A stretch of 64,000 nt of DNA from assembly GCA_033439795.1 (NCBI GenBank), contig JAUTDP010000006.1, forward strand, positions 806,001 to 870,000. Reading direction: 5' to 3'. This DNA is from Sordaria brevicollis. Lineage: Eukaryota > Ascomycota > Sordariomycetes > Sordariales > Sordariaceae. Of this stretch, positions 37,807 to 48,407 are shown piece after piece; position 1 is the stretch's first letter; every line of letters starts with the position of its first letter. The notes under the pieces are model-generated. The model searched no databases and was not told the DNA's origin. It saw nothing but the letters and a program-made list of their open reading frames with translations. A program made the position numbers and the translations under genes.

Positions 37807-40800
37807 GAAGGAGGAAGGAGGAAAGTAAAAAAGGGTTTAAAAATTAAAAAAGGAGGTACTTTAATTACGTAATTAAAGGATCTACTTTTAAGGTAGCCGC
37901 GGTAATTAAATAACGGTAGCCGCTAAGTAATTAAATTAATTAAATTCGGCGTTGTAATATAATTAACGTAAGCTTTTAATTAATTAAATTATTATTTCTA
38001 AGTAGTATTATTCTACTTTTTTTAGCGTAATAATCCGTATTCGATTCTTAAAATTCATTTTTCAAATTTAATAAATTTACCTATAACTATAATAATCCGA
38101 ATTTTAATAGTATAAAACTCCTATTACTAGCCGGATTTAAAAATAATTCTTATAAGAATAAATTCCAATACTTATATTATACGTTATAATACGAAATTTC
38201 AAATTTTGGGACTATAAAGCTAATAATTTTCGTAGGAATTAAATATAGTAGGTATATACGAAATATAAGAATTAATAATATATATATATATAAATATTTA
38301 TATAATTAATATTATTAAATAGGGATAAACGCCTTTAATATTAATAATTATATAAATAGGGGGGTAAAAGTATATTAACTCGAATTAAAATTAAAATTAT
38401 TACTATTTAAATTTTATATATTATTTTTATCCCCCGAATCTTTATTTTAATTATATATAATTATATTATCCTCGTCCTCGTTATCGGAAAATCTAAAATA
38501 TTTATAATCCTCGCTATATTCGGGTCGGACCTCTTTATCGTTAAATTATTCTAATATATTAAATAATAATTTAAATAAATTATTATATTAGAAATCGGGC
38601 GTATCGAAATTAATAGATTTAATTTACCGTTTTAACGAATAGCGAAGCTATTCTTATAGATTATATATATATAGTTAATAATATCTACGTTAGTAAATGG
38701 TATGGTATATTTACTTCTATTAAATTTCCTAAATTCTAATTCTAAAGCTTTGCGTACGGTTATAATTAATAGACCGATAATAGATATTTCCGTAAACATC
38801 GATTTATAATCGTAAATAGAATTTTTATTATATTTAATATCGATAGTAAACGAGTGGTTAACGTATTCTATAGTTAAATTAATCTTTTTCTAATTATTAC
38901 CGGCCGTAATATACCGAACGAAACCCGACTTTAAAATAATAATAGAAAGTTTTTAATTAATAACCTCTAATCGTAGGAATTATAAAAAGTATAGTATTTT
39001 AAGTCTATAATTAGTAAACTTCCCCCCGTAAAAAAAGAGGGGGAGATAATTAATTATTTAATAGAATATATTATAGTCGTTAAATTAAATTACGCGAATA
39101 AAAATAATTAAGATTCGTACGATATATAAATATCGATATATACTATAGAAGTAGATATCGATATTAAATTTATTGTAATTGGGGTATTTCTTAATTTGAA
39201 CCGGTAGTATAAATATTTTATCGTAAATTTGAACGATTTAATTTATAATATAGGAGGGACTTTCGATACGGATAGTAATTTTAAATATAATTTTAATACT
39301 TTTATTATTAACGTTAATAAATTGAAGGTAGCGAATATCGATAAAATTGTATATAAAAAAGGTTATAATCCTAAAATAAAATATATTATAAAGGAGCCGT
39401 ATTTTATAATAAAATTCAATTTTAATTTCTTTAATCTTTTTAAATTTACCGAATCCGTATATATTTTATTCAATTAATAGTTAAAAGTACCGAAAGATAA
39501 AGTTAATAAAATTTATTTTAATATAGAAGAAAGTAGGGACGGGAATTATTTACTATTTATAATTATAAAATTATTAAGCATCCAATTAGGCGGATATAAT
39601 TTTACGTATATAAAAAGTCGTTTTTTAATTACTATAAATAAAGAAAAGCCTATCTTTAAATTAGGCCGGGTTTATACTTAAAAGGTTTAGGAATAATTTA
39701 TTATATAAATGGTAAATACCGGCGAATTCTCCTTCGTTTTCGTTAATAATAAGAATTTAAAGGATATAATTCTTTTTTATTCGATATTATTCTATTTTTA
39801 GGAAACGATATTAAGAAAATATATATAGATCCTTATAAAATTTAAGAAATAGGACGTATAATTTATTAATAATTAGAAACGATATAACCGATCGGAACGT
39901 ATAAAGCGTCCGAATAAAAGTAGGGATTATTTACTACTTTTAAAATAGGATAAACGGCCGAAATTACTAAGGACGAAAAGGTCTACGAATATTAAGGCTA
40001 TTAATTAATAAATAAATAGTAAAATTATATATTATATTTTTCTAACCTAATTTAAAATTTTAAATAGTATTTAAGTAATTATAATTATTATAAATAATAA
40101 TAAGGCTAAGATTAGAAATTATACGTTTAAAGTTAGCCTACCCTAATTAGCTTAATCCTTAAGAAGAGGGGTTGGTAATTAAATTTATAATCCCTTAATT
40201 AATTAAATCCTTAATAATTATTATAATCCGAATATAAAATATAGAAACGCCGAATATAATAAAGGTATTTTATATATATTTAATTACCTTATTACTACGT
40301 AGATATAATTTAATTATTTATACGAAGAAGTCCGAATTCCTAGGAGTAATTATATTTATAATAATAATAAAAATTATATAAATTTTAGGAGATATATATT
40401 AAGCGTAATCCGAGCGTTATATAAACGACGGTTAATATATACGAAAATATTATATTAAATTAAAAAGGAGGGAATATAACCGCGGGGTATAGAGGCGTAA
40501 ATCGTTAATATACTCCTTTATAACCGATATAACCCAATTTACATTATTTAAATTAATAATATTATAAAATTTATATCTATTAATATAGGAAGCGCCGTTT
40601 TATTTAGCGAAGGATTAAAAGAAATTAATATATTTAAATAAATTAATAAATTCATTCCGGAATATAATAAATTCGTATAATTTATTTTCGTTTTCGAATT
40701 ATATTATAACGCTTTAACGACGGAAAGCTTCGCGAATATCCTAATTTTATAGCGTAATAATTAATTATTTAATATAAAGGCTAAATAATTAATTATCCTT

Positions 40801-41203
40801 TTAAATAATATTAACCTAATTATAAAAGAAGTTTTTTAAAGTACCCGTAAAGTAAATACTAAATTAAAACTTTTAAGTAATACGAATAAAATATCTAAAA
40901 TTACTATTAACCCCGTTAAAATTTAATACTTAATTCGGTAACGGAAATATATTTATAAAATACGGCGTAAGGGATAATAAGGGTAAATAAACCCTTATTT
41001 ATAATAGCGGTATATTATATAGAATAAAAAGTTCGGATATAAGTTTAGGTAAATAGAAAGTAAATATTAGCCGGTCCGGTAGGATTAGTAAGAATTGCAA
41101 TAAATATTAAAAGGAATTATTAACAATTTTTAAAAATAATAATATAATTAAGTAATTACGAACCGAATATTATTATAATATTAATATAGGATAAGTATTG
41201 GGA

Positions 41204-41267
41204 TTTATTCTTATAGGAAGGAAGTATAAATTTAATAGGGTAGTAGAATTTACTTTTATAGGAGTAC
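41204..41267. repeat. Palindromic repeat module, copies 8 and 9
   Basis: TTTATTCTTATAGGAAGG at 41204-41221 and TTTACTTTTATAGGAGTAC at 41249-41267, directly left of the GC-rich island. Confidence 0.45.
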
Positions 41268-41274
41268 TTTTCTA

Positions 41275-41645
41275 TCGCCTATAGCCAAATCGTATAAAAT
41301 CGCCTTAGACTTATTACCATAGAAATAATATCCCTGGGCGCTAATTAATTATATAGGTATTAGAGTAGGGGTGGTGGGGTAGCGCCCGGGGGTGCCGTTT
41401 CGGAGGTAGGTAGGTCTGAGAATTGAGACTAGTATTATGAAGGGGAGCGCTATCGAAGTCCCAAGTTTGAGGCCCGCTAAACTTAGTTAGGTGGTACACC
41501 GCCTAACCCGAGCCACCGCACGGACGGTACCCAATATCACAAATGATATTAGGAATCCCGTGCTCCTCGCGCTTATTTACGTAAAAGCGGCGGGGAATAT
41601 ACGCTTATACTAGGGGATTAACGCCGCCTATAATGTTTTGCAATA
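41275..41645. other. GC-rich, RIP-poor island with several hairpins
   Basis: About 370 bp whose core (about 41,355-41,575) has normal base composition inside AT-rich DNA. Visible secondary structure: GTTAGGTGGT/ACCGCCTAAC (near 41,488-41,509, one G-T pair), AATATCA-CAAA-TGATATT (near 41,533-41,550), and GCGGCG/CGCCGC flanking about 40 bp near 41,588-41,635. An AGTTTGAGGCC block near 41,463 resembles a tRNA B box (GGTTCGANNCC), but I find no convincing A box. No open frame of interest. Function unknown. Confidence 0.5.
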
Positions 41646-41993
41646 TTATTACCGGCCGGTATTATAGTAAGAATATTAGTATTATCGTCGGTAATGCAAT
41701 ATAAAGGTTATAATTTTAAAATTCTATATATAAAACTTATATAGATAGAAGAATTTTGCCTTAAAATATAGAATAAATATTTATAAAATTAAAAAACTTT
41801 TTATTAAGTATTATATTTACTATATATTATATTTATTTTATATATTTTAAATGTTATTTTATTATTATAATACTTATTAAAAAAATTATTTTTATTATCT
41901 ATCTTATTTTATTATTCGTTTATTTTTAGTTATTTTAAATATATTTTTATACTTTTAAGTACTTTAATAGTGCGGGAAAGCGTTATAGTAGAT

Positions 41994-42112
41994 AATTATA
42001 TAAAAAAATAAAAGTAAATAATTATAAAAAAAAATTCTATAAAAAGAAAATTATAAAAAAAGATTATAAAAGAAGATTATAAAATATAATTATAAAATAA
42101 TAGTAAATAACC
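41994..42112. repeat. A-rich low-complexity tract with degenerate ATTATAAAA repeats
   Basis: Repeated ATTATAAAA/GATTATAAAAGAA words spaced about 12-16 bp, almost without C. It looks like a degraded simple repeat. Confidence 0.6.
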
Positions 42113-42149
42113 CTTATAAAAGCATATCCCCGCTATTTAAAAATATTAT

Positions 42150-42720
42150 TTAAATAATTTCAATATTAATATCCTCTTTAACCTTATTTTCCTTAATTTC
42201 TCCCTCTTCAATCTCTTCCTCCTTAACTTTTCCCTCTTCTCTTTCAACTTCCTCTTCAACTTCTTCCTCAACTTCTAAATCTTTATTATTCTCCTCAATA
42301 TATTACTTTTTATTAATAAGTATAAAAGAAATAAAACGTTAGGGAAATTATTACGAAACTTTATCGTTAAATAAAAAAAAAGTAAATTCCGGATTATATT
42401 TAAAAGTAAAAGATAGTTTGGAAGTAAATTTATCCTTTTTTAAAACCTTTATAAACGCTTTCTATTATATTTATTAATATATATCCTATATAAATCCCGC
42501 GTTTTCAAAATTCCTAATTTTTTTACTTACTATAGTATCGCTTATAATAGAAAGAATTTCTTTTACGGATTTTATATTATTAATTATTTAAATAGTAATT
42601 TCCCGAACTTTTTTACTATTTTTAATTATATTTTTAAAAATTATAATTTAACGTTCTAAAAGCTCTATTTTAAATTACTTTTACTATTCTTCGGTAGGAG
42701 GTAAAAGCGTTATAGTATAG
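42150..42720 (-). pseudogene. RIP-degraded minus-strand coding remnant with a Glu-rich C-terminus
   Basis: One minus frame can be followed from about 42,720 down to a TAA at 42150-42152. It has only TAA/TAG interruptions, a helical Lys/Ile-rich part at about 42,480-42,680 and a stop-free, strongly acidic tail at 42153-42302 (runs of Val-Glu-Glu-Glu). Acidic tails of this kind are common and not diagnostic. I do not recognise the protein. It might belong to an older transposon or be a host gene caught by RIP leakage. Confidence 0.45.
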
Positions 42721-45700
42721 GAAGTATTATCGAACTACGGGGTAAGCGCGGGGGTAATAAGATATTAAAGTATAATAAATAAAATATTACTTACTTTTTC
42801 TTCTTTTTTCTAAGAATATTATATTTTAATAAAGTTTTTGCCAATTTAAATATAAATTATACTACGTTTATTAATTTTAATAGTACGATTTTTTTCCTAC
42901 TAATTCTTTATATTTTCTTTAATATAAGGGGTAATTTATTTATTAAACGTATTAAAATAATTATAAAGTACTAAGAATATTAAATTTATAAGGTAATAAG
43001 TAATAGAATATTTATATTTAAAGTATTTTTAATAAATAAAACCAATATTATTTTAATTATAATATTTATATAAATTGGGTAATTTATTATTAATAACCCT
43101 TATTAAATAAACGCTATATAATATATTTCTTTTTACGCCCTTATTATTATCGGTCGATTTTTTAAATAGGGTTAGGATAAGAGTTTTATTTCTTCTTCTA
43201 TTAATAGTATTATTCGTAGTAATTATTTATAATATATATTATATTAATATTATATAAAATACGGGAAAGCGGTAGGAAAACGAAAATAAATATTTTATAC
43301 GAGACTTTTTTTTAGGGGGACGGGGATTAATTATTTCGAGGGTATTATCCACCTCCGTCTTTATATCCCTCTTTTTAATATTATACGTTTTAAGAAATAT
43401 AATTTACTAATTTAAATAAATATAACGTTAATTAATATTTAAATTGCAATTAAAATAAAATATTAAAATAAGATTTGAATATTTATATTAGCGGGAATAG
43501 CGCGCAAAAGAATATACTATACTATAAATATAATATTAAAATTAAAATAAATGTATATAAATATATAGGGATAAATACGTACGAAGTGAGTATAGTAGTA
43601 AAATTATAAGAGAGAGAAAGAAAAGAAGAAAAAATTTTACGTAAAATAATAATATAAAAGGGTATAAAGGAATTATTTATTATTAAAAATTAAAGTATCT
43701 ATATTAATTAAAATATATAATTAAATAATAATTAAGAAGGTACGAAAGGAAAGTACGGATAGAAAGTATAAATAATAATATTTATATTCTAAAATAAGAA
43801 GGTTTAATATTTTTATTTTATTATTTATACGGGAAATAAATACGGAATAATATTTTAATAGCACTTCTTAGTACTATTAAAAGTATTTAAAGATTATTCT
43901 ATAACTATAGGGATATAAGCTATAAAAAATTAAAGAGTAATAAATTTTAAAATTAATAATAGGAATATAAATTTTTAAGAATTTTTATCAATATTTAATA
44001 AAATAGGTTACGTATATATAATTTATATTTAATAAATTGTATTAAAAATTAAAAAATATTTTTATAACGCGGGGTAAAAAGTATATTAATTATAAATTGG
44101 ATATATATTAAAAATATCTCTTTCCCGCTATTTATAAGTATAAATTAGAAAAAAATCTTTAAATCCAAAAGGAAATAAATAAATATTAATTAATAATAAA
44201 TAAAAATTTCTACTTTTAAAAAGAAAAAGGAAGAATTTTTAATTTTAAGAAAATAAATATTTAAATTTGAAAATTAGATAGTAATTAAATAATATAATTA
44301 AATAGCGAATAAGCAATTTTCCTATATTTTCAATTTCTTCCCCCAAAGATATTATCTTAAAAGTTTATTCGTACTTTATTTAATAATTAAATTAACTCCT
44401 CCATTTGAATAGTACGGATAACGTTAATGCTCTATATAATTATTCGATAGAGGTTATTTAATATTTAGTCTAATTAATTTAAACTACTATTATTAGCCTC
44501 TATAAAATCCTAAATTTCCTAAACTTTAATAAATAATTACTTATAAACCTCTTAAAAATTTAATTTATACCTTCGAAATATATTAATAATACTATTAAAA
44601 ATACTTTCAAAAGGTATACGAATCTCTTTATATACTTTAAAACTATTCTCTACCTAAAGATTAATTAATTAAATAAAATATACAATTTATAATAAATAAA
44701 AAGAAAAATAATAATATTAAATATAAAAATAAAATAATTACTAAGTAGCGAAAAAGTGGTATTTATATTAGGGCATATTAATAAGGCGTTTATTTATACC
44801 TACCCGATTATTATTAAGGTTTTAAAGTAATAGATTAATTAATTTATAAAAATTATTTTCATTATTTAAATTAAAATTTACTTTTTAATTTTAATTTTCT
44901 TCGTTACTAAAATAAAAATTAATATAAAATTATATATAATATACGGGAAAATTACTCTTATTCGTTATTAAGCTATTCAATTATTAATAATAAAGGTACT
45001 TCTTAATTAAATATACGAATATATTTAAATTTATAAAGTTACTATCTTCGCTGCAAATTTTTTATAATATAATATTACTAGAAAATAAAAGTTTATACGC
45101 GAATTAATAGTTTTTCAAACTTAAAACCTAAAAAAGCTAATATAAACGGTCCTTAAAAAGATTTAGCGCAAAAACGCTGCATATTAATATAGTAGATATA
45201 ATTATATTAACCGTTAATAATTATATATAACGTTCTAATTAAATTATATAATACTTTTATTTCTTACTTTATAACGTTAATAATTTTAATATACTTATGC
45301 TAGAATTTAATTATATTTATAATATTAATTTATAAAAATAGTAAAATAATATATTTAAATTAATATACTTAATACTTAATATAAGGTTATTAATTTTTAT
45401 AAAGGTATTTTACTTACTTTAAAATAATATAAATAATAATTTTATTAATAAATTTAAAATAAATTTATTTTATTAATTAGTAATATAAAATTACAATTAT
45501 AATTCGTAAAATATTATTATTATTTTATAAATTCTTATAAAGCGTAGTTTAAAAATATTTCCTATATAAAAAGTATTAAATAATACCTTCCCTGCGTTTA
45601 TTAAAATTAAAAGCAAATTATATACCCTTTTATTCAACTGCAGAATTATTAATAATTATATATTTAAACGCCCAACCGTATAAATTACCGTACTATTTAA

Positions 45701-47245
45701 TTAATACCTTTAAATATACTCTAATTATTTTACTAATTTAATTAAACGTAAAGAAAAAGGTATAAAAAAGCTAAAAATTATAATTATCCTGCACTATAAT
45801 AATAAATAAAAAAAATAGGAAATATATTATATTATATATTAAATTTATAATAATAATTATATTACGTTCCTATAGGGTTTTTAAACTTTTTTCGTTCGTA
45901 AAAACCAATCCAATACTCTCTTAATCTTTCGTATTTTTTTTCCCCGAATTATCCTATAGAAGTTTAATATTTTAAATTTTTTAACCTTTAAAATTTTTAA
46001 ACTTATCCAAATATTTATTAAACTTATCTAAGGGAGAATCTTTTTTATCGAAAAAATATAGTTTTTTTTCTAATTTAAAATTAAAAGACGTTATAATATT
46101 AATAAACTTTTAAATGATAAAATAACCTCTTCCGTAACTTTTTATACGCTTTTAATCCGTAAAATAATTATACCTAAAAATTATCTTTTTTATAATAATA
46201 ATAAGAATATTTACTAAAAGAAAAAACGCAATAAATTCTTTAATAATTATTAATATATTAAATTAATTACAAAAGTTTATATTGTAATATATATATTCTT
46301 TAAATATAATAACTTTATATTTAATATTATAATTATTATTCCGAATAAACTATTTAAATTGTACGGGATAACGTTTTCTTAAATAACGAATACCCTTTAT
46401 TATTTTCCTACTCTTACTATTCTCTTTTTTACTATCTTTATATATATAGTAACGAAATCGCAACTTTTCTATATAATCCTTAACTTTTTTTAACTTTAGA
46501 GTATTTTTTAATATATAAAAGTAAAAAACCTAACGCTAATTGTATTCCTATTTAATAACCGTTTTAATAAAACTTCTTATATTAAAATATTATTAACGAA
46601 TATCCGTAATATTTATAAGAATATAGAAACTTCTATTAACTTCTCCCGGAATTATTAAAGATTATTTAATAGGTTTATAATTCTATTTTCTACAACGATT
46701 AATAAATATATTATTTATATTAGAAATTAATATTAAAAGTATTTAAAAAGGGCTAAGTAAGCGCGGGAGTACCGCTTCCTCCTCTATATATTTATATATA
46801 GGCTCAATAAATACTTCGGGAATAGGCGTTAACGTAATATTAAGAATAGTAATTACTTCTAAGAATAATTAGTTAATATAATCTTCGTTAAAATATAAAG
46901 AATCTATTACCCGGCTTCCCCGCGGGGGAATAGTATTAGGATATATATTAATAAATAAATAATAAAGAATACGATGTATATATTTACTTATAATTGTAAA
47001 ATTGTAAAAAACGTCGAATAAAATAAAGTAAATACGCGTATTATAATAATAGAACGTTAATACAATACAATACTAATTATACGTAACGTATATATTATAG
47101 GGAGAGGAAGAATATAATATAGAATAATAATATTATAATCGCGGTTACGCAAAATAGCCAAGCCGCAGGAATACCGCGGGGACGGCGCTTATTAAAGTAC
47201 GAAGGTATAAATATTATTAGTATACGCTTAAAGTAATATACGAAG

Positions 47246-47365
47246 TCTTTAGCAAAGGTTCCTTTTATAGCTCGTGCAAACCCCCTATAGGTCTAAAACC
47301 TAGGACCTCGATAGCGAGGGCGGTTATAAATCTTTACGACCGAGGGACACTGCGCCAGACCTCTC
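47246..47365 (-). mobile_element. Possible tRNA-related SINE relic at the composition boundary
   Basis: On the minus strand TGGCGCAGTGT (complement of 47347-47357) matches the tRNA A box TRGCNNAGYGG at 10 of 11 positions. GGTTTTAGACC (complement of 47290-47300) matches the B box GGTTCGANNCC except at a CpG that reads TA, as RIP would leave it. The boxes are about 57 nt apart, acceptable for a tRNA-like promoter. A cloverleaf does not close, so it is not a working tRNA. Copy number elsewhere is unknown, so SINE is only a suggestion. Confidence 0.35.
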
Positions 47366-48407
47366 GCTGTTCACAGGCTATCACGCTGCTGCTGTACGGC
47401 CCAAGGGACTCCTGCTGTGGGTAGTGGGCGCCCGCGTCGTTCCTTCCCACAGCGACGGGACGCGGCTTGATTGCGGGCAACAGCTTTCCACTTTCTTTCC
47501 GCTCGGCCCCATCGCGACCTTGTGGCCCAATCCCAGCCCTGTCACGAAAGGCGGCGAATCCATGTGTCAGAACCCCTGGCTTTCAAGATATGCGGCTTTT
47601 GATTGGTCAGTCGCCTTTAACACCCTCCCAAATCGTGTGCCACTCCGTGGTGGTCGGGCTGCAACGGTCGAGGGTGTTGAGAGGGTGTCAATCTAGAGAT
47701 TGGCGGGGTTCTCGTTATGCGATAACGCTGTCATCCAGAAACTCCCGGCTATCCGTCCCTAGAGGTGCCTTGCTTCCGGAAAAGTTGAACATCTCTCCTA
47801 CTTCTCAAAACTCACGATGCCATGTTTGTGCCTTGTGCAGAATGGTCTTTGCAAACGGATAGAGACGGAAGGAGTCAAGTCACCAGCATCAAAAATCTCC
47901 AGATGAAAGAGGGTTGGGATTCCGCATCTCTCTGGGAATGATCCTCGCCATAACTCCATCCGTAGAGGTTCTCACTCATCACGCATAGAAATTTTCAAGT
48001 ATGAGCAATGGGCCCTCGTGTTTGAGCAATGACAACACACTGGTGTATTTAGAAAATGTCCCACGACGCTATCTATAAGTCATCGCATGGTCCTAGACAT
48101 TTCTTCTTTTAACCCCCCAAGCTCCCCATGTTCCACGAAATAATCATCAGCATAGCCCTTCGTGAATACTTCATGATATCCATCCCAAAACCATATACTC
48201 GAACATGAATTCAACAGAGAATTTATATCCTTAACGCCTCTGCTTCAAATCGAAACCCCGGTCCCTGGCATCCAGAGCCAAAACCCATAAGCAACTCCTG
48301 TCCGTAACTGGAACAAACACTTCTTTTCCGGTCCAGCTTTAACTCCCACAGTACGCTACACTCATTGTATTCCCTGTTGCCCTGATTGTTTCTTCGTTTT
48401 TCAACAC
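47366..48407. other. Normal-composition stretch without a recognised gene
   Basis: It runs from the composition boundary to the stop codon of the FAR1-domain gene. There are small overlapping open frames on both strands at 47,381-47,862 but no recognisable protein, and no clear splice pattern. A 9-bp inverted repeat (AACACCCTC near 47,618 and GAGGGTGTT near 47,672) is present. The right part should hold the 3' untranslated region of the FAR1 gene. Confidence 0.5.

Larger units (their letters stand above)
37453..41270. other. Unidentified RIP-degraded DNA right of element A
   Basis: Older AT-rich sequence, continuous with 18,835 before A inserted. There is an acidic-looking minus-strand patch at about 38,450-38,540 and a stop-free plus-strand stretch of 82 codons at 39229-39477 (Asn/Phe/Lys-rich, no recognisable motif). 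Plus-strand coding texture continues to about 41,100. I recognise no transposase or polymerase block. Palindrome modules occur at both ends (37,736 and 41,204). Confidence 0.5.
41646..47245. other. Unidentified RIP-degraded DNA up to the composition boundary
   Basis: The most AT-rich part of the window. Besides the Glu-rich minus frame (separate entry) it shows another minus-strand coding-like patch at about 45,980-46,250 (Lys/Phe/Asp-rich) and an A-rich low-complexity tract. I found no LTR pair, no reverse transcriptase and no transposase signature. The left half could be one degraded gene or element on the minus strand. Confidence 0.45.

Noticed and set aside
39229..39477. 82-codon plus-strand frame as a gene
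   Set aside because: Longest open frame in that stretch, but no recognisable motif, TTG-type start and degraded surroundings; kept only as a remark in the region entry.
41275..41645. 5S or other rRNA in the GC-rich island
   Set aside because: Compared by eye with the fungal 5S rRNA layout and it does not match; no large-rRNA motif recognised.
1..47250. AT-rich half as mitochondrial or plasmid DNA
   Set aside because: It contains nuclear Ty3/gypsy elements with LTRs and target duplications and RIP-type transitions, and it joins normal nuclear genes without a break.
1..47250. Centromere
   Set aside because: RIP-rich nested retrotransposons fit a centromere in some ascomycetes, but sequence alone cannot show it; CENP-A data would be needed.
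47266..47365. Functional tRNA gene at the boundary
   Set aside because: The anticodon stem and acceptor do not pair and the B box is mutated; at best a relic.
47618..47680. Inverted repeat AACACCCTC/GAGGGTGTT as a terminator or element end
   Set aside because: Short stem with a long loop and no associated gene end or T-run.
47424..47862. Overlapping frames on both strands at 47,381-47,862
   Set aside because: Three overlapping frames in a GC-rich stretch, Pro/Arg/Ser-rich, no domain and no splice logic; typical chance frames.
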